A model generated the notes under the pieces. That model had not been told where the DNA came from, did no database searches, and saw nothing but the letters and a program-made list of their open reading frames with translations. 64,000 bases of DNA. Origin: Pedobacter sp. PACM 27299 (lineage in GTDB: Bacteria > Bacteroidota > Bacteroidia > Sphingobacteriales > Sphingobacteriaceae). Position 1 is the first letter of the stretch, and each line of letters begins with the position of its first letter. The stretch lies in contig NZ_CP012996.1 in assembly GCF_001412655.1 (NCBI RefSeq), positions 682,001 through 746,000 of the forward strand, read 5' to 3'. The translations under genes were made by a program, and so were the position numbers. Shown piece by piece: positions 45,337 to 53,775 of this stretch.

Positions 45337-45344
45337 AAATAAAA
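45337..45344 (-). repeat. 8-base target duplication, second copy
   Basis: AAATAAAA, reverse complement of 43955-43962, lying between the ORF1 start of copy 1 and the end of copy 2. Confidence 0.7.
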
Positions 45345-45370
45345 GGATCAATCCCAAATGTTGTGGAGCA
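45345..45370 (+). repeat. IS copy 2 left inverted repeat
   Basis: 26 bases beginning GGATCAATCCC; exact reverse complement of 46762-46787. Confidence 0.92.
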
Positions 45371-45387
45371 AAACTGATTTTCTGTTG

Positions 45388-46380
45388 TTAAGCATACAAT
45401 TGAGTTAGTCTGTACAGGAAGAATTCTATGTTTTTCACGCCTCTAAACAGATTTCTGAAAGCCTTTATTTTTGCATTAAAAGATTCTGCGGAAGCATTAG
45501 TAGATCTGTTGTCAAAGTAATTTAATATAGTCTGATAATGGTTCTGTATAGATCTTGCAACTGTATTGAAGGCTTTAAATCCTGTTTGCCTTACTTTTTT
45601 ATGCCATTTGGCCAGTCTGGCCAATGCAAAGATTTTGTCCGTTGTATTTTCAAAGATTTGACTAAGCCCAAAACTGAGGCCATAGGCTGTTTTAAGATCG
45701 GGAAACCTCTCGAATAAGAGCTCTGCACGGTCCTTTTGACTTTCTATCCAGGCAGAAGGCTTTTTATACAATACATATCTGCTACGGGCAAGCAACTGCT
45801 TGATGGTATCTCCATTATAGAGTACTTCCGCTTGAAATGGCCTACCTGTCTTTTTTGATCTTTCTATAGCTTCATTTTCCTGATCCATAGCTTCCCATCT
45901 GTATTTGATCCGCATTTCCTGTAGTGCCTCGATAGCCAGTTTCTGTACATGAAACCGATCGGTCACTCTGGTTGCTTGCGGAAAACAACGTTTGCAGATC
46001 AATTCCATGTTACCAGCCATATCCAAGGTGACTTCAGTGACCTTTTTTCTTCCCCTTTACGGCATTCTTTTCAACACGGAAATAACGGTTTCCGCTTTCG
46101 TGCCTGCTACAATGGCAACGATAGCCCCTTTCTTACCTTTTGCGGCTTTGTTGGTAAGGATGGTATAAAGTTCACCATGGGATAGACTGGTCTCGTCTAT
46201 AGAAAGCTGTTCACCAAGATTTTCCGGATATAACAGCCACTTTTTTGCATGCGATTTTTGATCCCAGCTTTTAAAGTCACTGAGGTAATCACGATATTGA
46301 CGAAGTAGATTCTTAGCTTTTACACCATAGAATGAACTGATGGCATCAACGCTACTCGGCGCTGTATCGATTGATTTCTT
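45388..46380 (-). pseudogene. IS copy 2 transposase, second frame, with nonsense codon
   Basis: The frame from just after TAA at 46381-46383 to 45388 is homologous to copy 1 along its whole length (TLDMAGNMELICKRC, DRFHVQKLA, STNASAESFNAKIKAFR). A TAA at 46057-46059 interrupts it where copy 1 has GAA in PERLRKK. The rest of the frame is open and no frameshift was found, so it is inactivated by a single base change. Copies of this size with one defect are recent decay. Confidence 0.85.
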
Positions 46381-46717
46381 TTAAAAAAGCCGCGAAATCT
46401 CCAGTCATTCGCGTTCCCTTTTCTACTAAAGTCCAATTCCGATAAATCACCTTGGACGTTTCTGTATTGAGCCATCGGCGTCTGCGGATATGAAAAAACA
46501 CTTTATGCCCACGGATAGGAAAGTCTTGAATTACAATCTGAGGGAAAAAGCCTTTGGACAAAACTTTGATCCCATCCCACTCTGAGGGAGGATTATTCAA
46601 TTCTTCAAGTTCGATGTGGAAGGTTTCACTATCCTCAATAAGCCCTTTGAATTCAAAATTCTCTAGTATAAAATCTGGCAGAAATAATCTGAGAAAGGAT
46701 GCAGTACCTGATGGCAT
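46352..46717 (-). CDS. IS copy 2 transposase, N-terminal frame
   Basis: 121 residues starting MPSGTASFLRLFLPDF and ending INRYSAE, homologous to 44971-45336. It ends 12 codons beyond the shared T6A4G tract where the second frame opens in +1. Its promoter is intact. The protein alone has no DDE residues. Confidence 0.85.
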   Translation of the reverse strand: MPSGTASFLRLFLPDFILENFEFKGLIEDSETFHIELEELNNPPSEWDGIKVLSKGFFPQIVIQDFPIRGHKVFFHIRRRRWLNTETSKVIYRNWTLVEKGTRMTGDFAAFLKEINRYSAE

Positions 46718-46740
46718 AAATATAAAACTGTATGGAAATG

Positions 46741-46771
46741 CAAATCTATATTTTTATCGCATGCTCCACAA
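46741..46771 (-). promoter_or_regulatory. Transposase promoter of IS copy 2
   Basis: On the minus strand TTG (46769-46771, in the inverted repeat), 20-base spacer and TAGATTTG (46741-46748), 23 bases ahead of the ORF1 ATG. Confidence 0.65.
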
Positions 46772-46787
46772 CATTTGGGATTGATCC
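46762..46787 (-). repeat. IS copy 2 right inverted repeat
   Basis: 26 bases, exact reverse complement of 45345-45370; it also cuts the lipoprotein gene on its right. Confidence 0.92.
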
Positions 46788-47020
46788 GTAGTTACGCCGT
46801 TCTTTTCCTGAACATAGTTTTTGTCCTTTGTTTCAGTGTCTATTTTGTTTTGATCCACATCACATCGCGTGTTTGTATGAACATCAAAGCTATATTCTAT
46901 CTTGTCTTTTTTCTTCACAGTCAGTTGCGTACACTCGTAGTATGTTCTTACTGCCTCTGATTTCTTTGAGCAGGATAAACTGAGTGATATTGCTAGTATA
47001 GCTAAAAATATTTTCTTCAT
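46788..47020 (-). pseudogene. Small lipoprotein gene truncated at its 3' end by the IS
   Basis: The frame begins with a lipoprotein signal peptide (MKKIFLAILAISLSLSCSKK, lipobox LSLSC) and continues for about 77 residues with a Lys/Asp/Thr-rich body containing two further Cys (YECTQL, TRCDVD). At 46787 the IS inverted repeat begins and the frame then runs a few IS-coded residues to a stop. How much is lost is unknown; no continuation is recognisable beyond the other IS edge at 43892. It belongs to no family I recognise. Confidence 0.7.
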
Positions 47021-47567
47021 AGGGTCTTGGAAATTGAGCGTCTAAAATCAGTATTATCTAAGATTTATTTTAGCTCATTCTAACCATAAAATAGTTGTGA
47101 ATGGGATTTGAACACCTATAGCGACACATTGTGCTCATTTTAAGCTCTTGTATTTTTAAGGCGATATCAAAAGCACACTTCTTATACAAAGTATGTAGAA
47201 GACTCATCATATTTTGGTTTTAACGGAAAGGTTTTTCAGTGTTCAGAAAAAAATCTATATTTGATCATTATAAAAATTAATGTTCTTAGTTCTCAGAAAA
47301 TCAAGTCAGTATAAAAAAATACTGACAGCAGCTTAAAAGCTACATTCCTTCCGCAGTACAATATTCTTCCATAACACATTATTGGTGATACTTTTTATGG
47401 GTCAATCTATACAGGGCTTTTAAAAATTATGCAACTGACCCGTAATCTACATCAGAATGACATCGTGCTGGAAGGTTGAACCGTCTCAATAGAAATGAAG
47501 GATTTGAATTTACTTAGATGCTGAGCACTCCACATTTAAACAAAAATGAAAAATAAAATTTTAAAGA
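47021..47567. other. 547-base intergenic stretch, no gene recognised
   Basis: The region between the truncated lipoprotein gene and the exonuclease gene is AT-rich. It has no frame with family features, no strong hairpin terminator and no clear promoter match. A stretch near 47101-47116 resembles a tRNA T arm in reverse but lacks a pairing stem. It may be decayed sequence linked to the IS. Confidence 0.5.
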
Positions 47568-48113
47568 ATGGCAAATAAATTAGACAAAATAGTCATCGTA
47601 GATATAGAAGCAACTTGCTGGAATACGGGACAGCCCAAAGGAATGGAAAGTGATATTATTGAGGTTGGTGTGTGCCTCCTGGATATTCGCAGCGGCGAAA
47701 TCTCTGAAAATAGAGGAATATTAGTAAGGCCAGAACGGTCTGAGATCAGTGTATTTTGTACTGAACTGACTACCATCACCCCGGATATGATTGAAAAGGA
47801 AGGGATCGCATTTAAAGAAGCCTGCAGCATTTTACAAGATCAGTATTTGTCGCAGGGAAGACCTTGGGCAAGCTTTGGCGCATACGATCAGAAACAATTT
47901 CAGAAGCAATGTATTGCGATGGGGATTGGATACCCTTTTGGCCCTTCTCATATCAATGTAAAGACACTATTTGCATTAAAAAAGAAGTTATCCCATGAAA
48001 AAGGAATGTCGGCTGCTTTGAACTTATTGAAGATCCCTCTGCAAGGAACCCATCACCGTGGTGTTGATGATGCAAATAATATCGCCAAAATACTATACTG
48101 GATTTTAAGCTAA
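47568..48113 (+). CDS. DEDDh 3'-5' exonuclease family protein (KapD/ERI-1-like)
   Basis: The 181-residue protein shows the exonuclease motifs: ExoI VDIEATCW (about 11-18, Asp and Glu metal ligands), ExoII SFGAYDQKQF (near 103, Asp), and ExoIII HHRGVDDANNIAK (near 163, general-base His and Asp). These place it in the DEDDh group, close to ERI-1/KapD proteins that trim structured RNA 3' ends. It stands alone after the IS region. Substrate is inferred only from the family. Confidence 0.88.
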   Translation: MANKLDKIVIVDIEATCWNTGQPKGMESDIIEVGVCLLDIRSGEISENRGILVRPERSEISVFCTELTTITPDMIEKEGIAFKEACSILQDQYLSQGRPWASFGAYDQKQFQKQCIAMGIGYPFGPSHINVKTLFALKKKLSHEKGMSAALNLLKIPLQGTHHRGVDDANNIAKILYWILS

Positions 48114-48184
48114 AGCTATCCTAAACATCAAAAAATCTGTTTTAATTATGGATTTGCTGTTAATTTGCATCTTCCTATTGAAAT

Positions 48185-48832
48185 ATGAAATATAGCTTCT
48201 TCCTTTTTATCGCTTTCCTATCCTTCCAGATTTCCACATTTGGACAACCTAAAAAAGTTCAACCACTGCATCAGTTGATGCAGGCAAACGCAGATTCCAC
48301 GTTGGTTCTAGAGTTTACCAGCAGCTGGTTTCATTTTCCATCCTACTATCTGCTTAGCAAAAAAGACAATATCATCAGCTGCTACACCTATGAATTAGCT
48401 GAAAAACCCGGTGCTTTCGGGCCTACGCCAGCAAAGATTTCTGAGGCGATGTTTCAGCTTCAAATGAAAATACTTTCCGAACCAATGGATATCAATAATT
48501 TTTTTAGGAGTTACCTGGGAAAGCTCGAAGAACGGAAACAGTTTTGGAATCAGGTGGCTGCGCTTCAGCCATGGCAGCTGAAAGACGATGCTATGGAAGG
48601 CGATCGTTGCCCGGCAGCTCCTCATACCCATGCTGAACGCGATGCTCCGGTGGTTTATGATGGAGGCGGGATACAGCTCTATTTGATCACAAAAGCAGAA
48701 ATCAAAATGCTTGACTTTGATGCGCCTCAATTTTATGAGGAAAATTGTCCGGGGAGGCCAGGCAGAATTGCGATCAACAAAATTGCCACTTTGTTTAAAG
48801 GTCATTTCTTACCTGAAAAAACTAAACGCTAA
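48185..48832 (+). CDS. Hypothetical exported protein
   Basis: The 215-residue protein has a cleavable signal peptide (FLSFQISTFGQ) and is otherwise soluble. Features include FTSSWFHFPSYYLLSK, a short CPAAPHTHAERDAP segment with two His and a Cys, and an ENCPGRPGR segment with another Cys, so a disulfide or metal site is possible. I do not recognise a family. It lies 116 bases before the histidine kinase gene in the same direction and could be part of that locus. Confidence 0.7.
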   Translation: MKYSFFLFIAFLSFQISTFGQPKKVQPLHQLMQANADSTLVLEFTSSWFHFPSYYLLSKKDNIISCYTYELAEKPGAFGPTPAKISEAMFQLQMKILSEPMDINNFFRSYLGKLEERKQFWNQVAALQPWQLKDDAMEGDRCPAAPHTHAERDAPVVYDGGGIQLYLITKAEIKMLDFDAPQFYEENCPGRPGRIAINKIATLFKGHFLPEKTKR

Positions 48833-48948
48833 TGATTTGCGCTATCCTGAACAGTTTTCTCTGCGTTCATCCCCAAAATCACGACAGTCCTGTACTTTAT
48901 CTTTTTTATTGTGATTAATTCCGTTGATTTGTTTTCAAATAGCGGATT

Positions 48949-50004
48949 TTGAAAACTAAACCTTTATCACTTTATTGGAAATGTCAGCTGCTAGGCTGGA
49001 CCAGCGCTTCCTCGTATTGGACGCTGCAAGGACTGCTGACTGGTGGTTTTCGTCTGGATCTGGCCTTGCTGCAATTGATTACAGATGTGTTAATCTATGT
49101 ATTGATTACGCATTTGTATCGTAATTTCTCCCGCAGCCAGCATTGGCAGGACTTGCCCTTACGCAGTTTGTTTAAAAGAATTCTACCTGGCATAGTGGTA
49201 ATGGGTATCATTTATACCATCGTTACCGTACTTAAACTCTATGGCATCCGGCTGCTTTTTTCTTTAAATTCTCAACAGTCTTTAACTGATTTTTTCAAGG
49301 AAAATGGGCTTGGGATCTTCATGGCAGGCATCCGTTTAATGGCCATTTGGTTATTAGCGTACCATCTCTATCATTATGCGAAAAGAGAACTTCGACTCGC
49401 AAATCAAAACGCAAAGCTGGAATTAAACTTTAAACAGGCACAGTTAGATAACCTTTACATGCAGCTCAATCCGCATTTCTTATTCAATGCGTTGAATACC
49501 ATTAAATCGCTTAGCTATAGCAATCCCGCAGCTGCAGGGCGAGGAGTGGATTTGTTGAGTGAACTTTTGCGGGCAGGACTTTATCGTGGCAATGCCATGT
49601 TAATGCCTTTAGATGACGAACTTGCGCTGGTGAAGGATTATCTGGAGCTTGAGAAAATGCGGATGGGAGAAAGATTGACGTTTAAAATAGAAAGTGATGT
49701 GTCGTTTTCCATCATTCCAGTGCCGAGAATGAGTATTCAAGGACTGGTAGAGAACGCAGTGAAACACGGAATCGCTGTGAAGAAAGAAGGTGGATTTATC
49801 CATGTTGTCCTAAGCAATAAATCAGAGCAGCTCTGTATTGAGGTGACTAGTCCAGGCAAATTATCCAGAAATCATGATAAAGCTGGAATCGGTCTTGCCA
49901 ATCTGGAAGAAAGGCTGCAGATTATTTATACTGGCAATGCACAGTTCGAAATTTATGAAAATGAAGAGGGCGTATGTGCCGTAATTAAAATTCCTTTGCA
50001 ATGA
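48949..50004 (+). CDS. LytS/YehU-type sensor histidine kinase
   Basis: The 351-residue protein has four hydrophobic helices in the first 150 residues, a short coiled coil, the His_kinase (PF06580) motif LNPHFLFNALNTIKSL (about 176-191) with the phosphorylated His, and a C-terminal ATPase domain with VENAVKHGI and GIGLANLEERLQ. The start is a TTG; no ATG exists before the first helices and a stop lies 9 bases upstream, so TTG is the only start. Its stop overlaps the response-regulator start by 4 bases (ATGA). The signal sensed is unknown. Confidence 0.9.
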   Translation: MKTKPLSLYWKCQLLGWTSASSYWTLQGLLTGGFRLDLALLQLITDVLIYVLITHLYRNFSRSQHWQDLPLRSLFKRILPGIVVMGIIYTIVTVLKLYGIRLLFSLNSQQSLTDFFKENGLGIFMAGIRLMAIWLLAYHLYHYAKRELRLANQNAKLELNFKQAQLDNLYMQLNPHFLFNALNTIKSLSYSNPAAAGRGVDLLSELLRAGLYRGNAMLMPLDDELALVKDYLELEKMRMGERLTFKIESDVSFSIIPVPRMSIQGLVENAVKHGIAVKKEGGFIHVVLSNKSEQLCIEVTSPGKLSRNHDKAGIGLANLEERLQIIYTGNAQFEIYENEEGVCAVIKIPLQ

Positions 50005-50690
50005 AAATTATCAGGGCATTAATTATTGATGATGAGCCAGGGGCGAGGATGGAGCTCATACGGATGCTCAAAGCGTATCCCCAGGTCAGAGTTTTAGCAG
50101 AAGCCTCAAATGCAGATGAGGCGGAAAAATTGATTGGACTTTTGAAACCAGACCTGATATTTTTGGACATTCAGATGCCAGGCCGTTCGGGTTTTGAGCT
50201 ATTGGAAGATCTGGACTGCTTACCGATCGTAATATTCGTTACCGCGTATGATGAGTACGCTTTGAAAGCCTTTCAGGTAGCTGCGCTGGACTATTTGATG
50301 AAGCCGGTCAGGGAGGAGCGTTTCGCTAAAGCCATGAATCAGATATTTGAACGGACTGCAGTTAAGGAGGAAGCTTCGGTTTTTGTGAAAGATAAAGACC
50401 GGCATCACCTGATCAAATGGAGTACAGTGTACCTGATTGAGTCTTTAGATAACTACGCCAGGCTGTATTTTGGAGAAGAGCAGGTATTGCTGAAAACTTC
50501 CCTCAACCAATTGGAGGGAAAACTGGACAAACACACGTTTTTCAGGGCTAATCGCAGTCAGCTAATTAATTTGAATCATATTAAAACCATTATTAGGCAA
50601 GCCAATGGGATGTTGGTCAGGATGGGCACTGGTGAAGAAGTGCGTATCTCAGAACGGCAGGCCGTTAAATTCAGAAATTTAAATCAATAA
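50001..50690 (+). CDS. LytTR-family response regulator
   Basis: The 229-residue protein has a receiver domain (IIDDEPGARMEL acidic pocket at 8-10; phospho-acceptor Asp in LIFLDIQMPG near 54; VTAYDEYALKAF; MKPVREERF) and a LytTR DNA-binding domain in the C-terminal 100 residues (FFRANRSQLINLNHIK). It overlaps the kinase gene by 4 bases, so the two form a two-component pair. The likely target is nearby; the CocE hydrolase gene follows after 15 bases. Confidence 0.92.
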   Translation: MKIIRALIIDDEPGARMELIRMLKAYPQVRVLAEASNADEAEKLIGLLKPDLIFLDIQMPGRSGFELLEDLDCLPIVIFVTAYDEYALKAFQVAALDYLMKPVREERFAKAMNQIFERTAVKEEASVFVKDKDRHHLIKWSTVYLIESLDNYARLYFGEEQVLLKTSLNQLEGKLDKHTFFRANRSQLINLNHIKTIIRQANGMLVRMGTGEEVRISERQAVKFRNLNQ

Positions 50691-50705
50691 TAACATTTGA
50701 TCATC

Positions 50706-52448
50706 ATGAAAAAGAACAGAAAAACCTTCGGTATGGCCATGCTATGTCTTTTATTTAGTCATTTAGGTTTTGGCCAAACGCTGACTTTACCGGATAAGGT
50801 AAAGTATGACATCGCAGATAGCGTGTTGATCAAAGCCCCCAATGGCATTACTTTATCCGCTGTAGTGGTCAGGAAAAAGGGTGCTCCTTTGCAGCAGCCA
50901 ACTGCATTAATGTATTTTATTTATTCAGATACTAAAAGAAGTCTGATGGAGGCTAAATACGCTGCAGACCATGGTTATGTAGGAATTGTGGCGGATGCGA
51001 GGGGTAAGCGGCTCAGTCCGGATGATCCTGTACCTTATGAGCATGAGGCGAAAGATGTGAATTTGGTGATCGATTGGATCGTGCAGCAACCCTGGAGTGA
51101 TGGACGCGTAGCGATGTATGGAGGAAGTTATTCTGGCTTTGCACAATGGGCGGCAGCGAAATACTTGCACCCTGCATTGAAAACTATTGTGCCTTATGTG
51201 GCTGCAATTCCCGGATTAGGGCTTCCTATGGAAAACAATATCTTTTTATTGGCCAATTACCAATGGCCGTTTTATGTAACCAATAACAAATATACTGATG
51301 ATGCGGTCAATAATGATGGGGCACGCTGGCGAGCTATGCGCATGAAATGGTGGGAAAGTGGACTGGCGTACAATAAGGTTGACAGTTTGGATGGTACTCC
51401 GAATCCCTGGCTGCAGAAATGGTTGTCACATCCGGATTATGATACTTATTGGCAATCCATGGTTCCTTTTAAGCAGGACTATGCGAAAATTAATATCCCT
51501 GTTCTGACCATTACCGGCTACTATGATGATGGGCAGGTGTCGGCATTGGAATATTTGAGGGAGCATTACAAATACCGTCCCAATGCGGAACATTACCTGA
51601 TTATTGGCCCTTATGATCATTTTGGAGCACAAAAAGGAGGCATTCCAAACTTACGGGGTTATCAGGTTGATGAGCGGGCGCTGATCAATACCCGGGAGAT
51701 TACTTTTCAATGGATGGATTATATCCTGAAAGCCGGGAAGAAACCAGAACTGCTCCAGGATAAGATCAATTTTGAAGTGATGGGGGCCAATACCTGGCGT
51801 CATGTTCCTTCCCTGGATCAAATGGAAGCTTCTAAAATTCGCTTTTATCTGGACAAAACCGGAGAAGAGTATCGGCTTTCCCCACTGAAACCTGTTCAAG
51901 GCAGTTTTACGGATCAAACTGTCGACATGAGGGATAGAACCACCATGAACAACGATTATTATCCTGATCCGATTGTCAAAGATGAAATCGACAAAAGTAA
52001 CGGCTTGTTCTTTTTAACTAAGCCATTTGATACTGCTGTTTCTGTAAGTGGTTCATTGGAAGGGGAACTAAAGGCGATCATCAATAAAAAAGATATGGAT
52101 GTTGGCTTGACTTTATATGAGCTGACACCAGATGGGCAGTATTTCCAACTTTCCTATTTTTTAGGCAGAGCAAGTTATGCCCATGACAGCAGCAAACGAA
52201 AACTATTGTGTCCTGGAAAGGAAGAAACGATTCCTTTTTACCGCTCCAGGGTATTCAGCAGGCAGCTTAAAAAGGGAAGCCGTTTGTTATTGATGCTCAA
52301 TATTGACAAAAATCCGTTTGCAGAGATCAATTATGGAACGGGAAAGCAGGTGAGCAGAGAAAGCATGAAAGACGCGGGGGAGCCTTTAAAGATTAAGTGG
52401 TCAACACAAAGCTATATAGATCTTGGTATCTCCAGCGCTGAGCAGTAA
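50706..52448 (+). CDS. CocE/NonD family hydrolase, exported, second copy
   Basis: From the ATG at 50706 the protein has 580 residues; a TTG three codons earlier is rejected in favour of the ATG that begins a normal signal peptide (ending HLGFGQ). The nucleophile elbow is GGSYSG (near 146), with a cap domain and a C-terminal PepX_C jelly roll. It is related to the hydrolase at 29003-30880 but clearly divergent. It is 15 bases after the LytTR regulator gene, so a two-component system and an exported hydrolase appear to form one operon. Substrate not determinable. Confidence 0.88.
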   Translation: MKKNRKTFGMAMLCLLFSHLGFGQTLTLPDKVKYDIADSVLIKAPNGITLSAVVVRKKGAPLQQPTALMYFIYSDTKRSLMEAKYAADHGYVGIVADARGKRLSPDDPVPYEHEAKDVNLVIDWIVQQPWSDGRVAMYGGSYSGFAQWAAAKYLHPALKTIVPYVAAIPGLGLPMENNIFLLANYQWPFYVTNNKYTDDAVNNDGARWRAMRMKWWESGLAYNKVDSLDGTPNPWLQKWLSHPDYDTYWQSMVPFKQDYAKINIPVLTITGYYDDGQVSALEYLREHYKYRPNAEHYLIIGPYDHFGAQKGGIPNLRGYQVDERALINTREITFQWMDYILKAGKKPELLQDKINFEVMGANTWRHVPSLDQMEASKIRFYLDKTGEEYRLSPLKPVQGSFTDQTVDMRDRTTMNNDYYPDPIVKDEIDKSNGLFFLTKPFDTAVSVSGSLEGELKAIINKKDMDVGLTLYELTPDGQYFQLSYFLGRASYAHDSSKRKLLCPGKEETIPFYRSRVFSRQLKKGSRLLLMLNIDKNPFAEINYGTGKQVSRESMKDAGEPLKIKWSTQSYIDLGISSAEQ

Positions 52449-52524
52449 GCCAATTGACCTTTCAGGCACATTATTTGTATTTCTATGGTAGTCCTTTAAT
52501 TTTCAACCCATTAAATGCTTACCT

Positions 52525-53412
52525 ATGAAAAAATTACTACTACTTTTTATGCTTTCGGCTGTTAGTTTATTTAGCTATAGTCAAGTGCCAGCCGCTATAG
52601 ACACCGCTAAAAGGTGGACTATCCATGGAGAGAATACTTTTTTAATTAACCAGAGTTCTTTTACCAATTGGGCAGGTGGAGGCGTTAATGCCTTTGCTGG
52701 AAATTTGTTATTTAACTACGATTTTAACTATAAAAAGGACAAATTGAGTTGGGATAATAAAGTGATTCTTGGCTATGGCCTGAGTAAACAGCAAGATATT
52801 GGTGTACGAAAAAACGATGATAAGATCATCCTGAATAGTTTGGTCGGGTATAAAGCAGCCAAATATTGGATGTATACTTTTTACGCCAATTTCCAAACAC
52901 AGTTTGCTAATGGTTATACGTACCCTGCTTCTGGCAGAACGTTAATTTCTACGGCTTTTGCCCCCGCTTATTTAACTTTCGGACCCGGTTTTGCCTATAA
53001 ACGTTCGGATAACTTCAGGGTGAATATTTCTCCAGCAGCAGCGAGGATTGTAATAGTGACCAATAAAGAATTATCTGATGCAGGTGCTTATGGCGTAGAT
53101 CCGGGTAAGAAAAGCGATTTCCAATTCGGTGCTTCGCTGGATGCTTATTATAAAATCAACCTGATGGAAAATATTAGTTTTGAGAACATTCTGAAACTAT
53201 ATTCCAATTACCTGGATAAACCTCAAAATGTGTATACGGACTATACTGCGAATCTTTTCCTGAAGGTGAACAAATTTGTATCTGTAAATGCTGGTGCACA
53301 ATTTATCTATGATGACAAAACAAAAATCGCTAAAGATGATGGATCTGGAGAATCCCGTTCCGTATTGCAAATAAAACAGATCTTTGGGGCTGGTTTAACT
53401 TACAAATTTTAA
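52525..53412 (+). CDS. DUF3078 outer-membrane beta-barrel protein
   Basis: The 295-residue protein has a signal peptide (SLFSYSQ) and a body of alternating hydrophobic strands ending in Phe (GAGLTYKF), as in outer membrane barrels. The early motif WTIHGENTFLINQSSFTNWAGGGVNAFAG marks DUF3078, a Bacteroidota family of unknown function. Its stop is one base before the start of the SMR transporter gene, so the two are coupled. Confidence 0.85.
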   Translation: MKKLLLLFMLSAVSLFSYSQVPAAIDTAKRWTIHGENTFLINQSSFTNWAGGGVNAFAGNLLFNYDFNYKKDKLSWDNKVILGYGLSKQQDIGVRKNDDKIILNSLVGYKAAKYWMYTFYANFQTQFANGYTYPASGRTLISTAFAPAYLTFGPGFAYKRSDNFRVNISPAAARIVIVTNKELSDAGAYGVDPGKKSDFQFGASLDAYYKINLMENISFENILKLYSNYLDKPQNVYTDYTANLFLKVNKFVSVNAGAQFIYDDKTKIAKDDGSGESRSVLQIKQIFGAGLTYKF

Positions 53413-53413
53413 C

Positions 53414-53743
53414 ATGAAGTTCCTTTATCTGTTTATCGCAATCATCGCCGAAGTATTTGCTACCAGTGCTCTAAAAGCCTCGGAGCAGTTTTCTAAGCCC
53501 CTGCCTTCTATTATTGTAGTGGTCGGTTATGTGTTGGCCTTTTACTTTCTCAGTTTAACATTAAAAACCATACCTGTAGGCATTGCTTACGCGTTATGGT
53601 CGGGCGTGGGCATTGTATTGGTTTCAGCAGCCGGGTATTTTCTGTATAAACAGACTTTGGATTTACCGGCATTGCTGGGTATTGGATTGATCATTATCGG
53701 TGTGATTGTGATCAATGTGTTTTCAAAATCTGCCGCGCATTAA
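53414..53743 (+). CDS. SMR family small multidrug efflux transporter (EmrE/QacE-like)
   Basis: The 109-residue protein has four membrane helices. The essential Glu is at residue 13 in helix 1 (IIAEVFATSALKAS), and GIAYALWSGVGIVLV in helix 3 fits the SMR consensus. It exchanges protons for cationic compounds such as quaternary amines or guanidinium. It begins one base after the DUF3078 stop and is followed by a terminator. Family is firm; substrate is not. Confidence 0.93.
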   Translation: MKFLYLFIAIIAEVFATSALKASEQFSKPLPSIIVVVGYVLAFYFLSLTLKTIPVGIAYALWSGVGIVLVSAAGYFLYKQTLDLPALLGIGLIIIGVIVINVFSKSAAH

Positions 53744-53775
53744 AAAGGAAAATAGCTCCATTTGATGTTTTCATG

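Larger units (their letters stand above)
43963..45344 (-). mobile_element. IS copy 1 (ISL3-like, ISAon1-type), missing its 5' terminus
   Basis: The element keeps its 3' inverted repeat (43963-43988) and both transposase frames, but stops 8 bases before the ORF1 start codon, exactly where the inverted repeat of copy 2 begins at 45345. The lost 70-base end is found inverted at 43893-43962. The coding frames are uninterrupted apart from the normal frame change. Nucleotide identity to copy 2 is clearly below 90 percent by eye, so they are different IS isoforms, not a recent duplication. Confidence 0.85.
45345..46787 (-). mobile_element. IS copy 2 (ISL3-like, ISAon1-type), complete ends, transposase broken
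   Basis: The element is 1443 bases long and bounded by perfect 26-base inverted repeats (45345-45370 and 46762-46787). It holds both transposase frames and a promoter. An 8-base duplication typical of the ISL3 family can be matched if a later inversion is allowed for (43955-43962 and 45337-45344). The second frame carries one nonsense codon, so the copy is probably not autonomous, though its ends could still be moved by an active transposase. Confidence 0.9.

Noticed and set aside
43885..46795. 8-base target duplication around the whole IS block
   Set aside because: CTATTGTC and GTAGTTAC do not match, so no simple single insertion can be claimed for the outer edges.
47095..47140. tRNA-like T arm on the minus strand (GGTGTTCAAATCCC wording)
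   Set aside because: The five-base stem does not pair and no acceptor, D or anticodon arm is visible. At best a decayed fragment.
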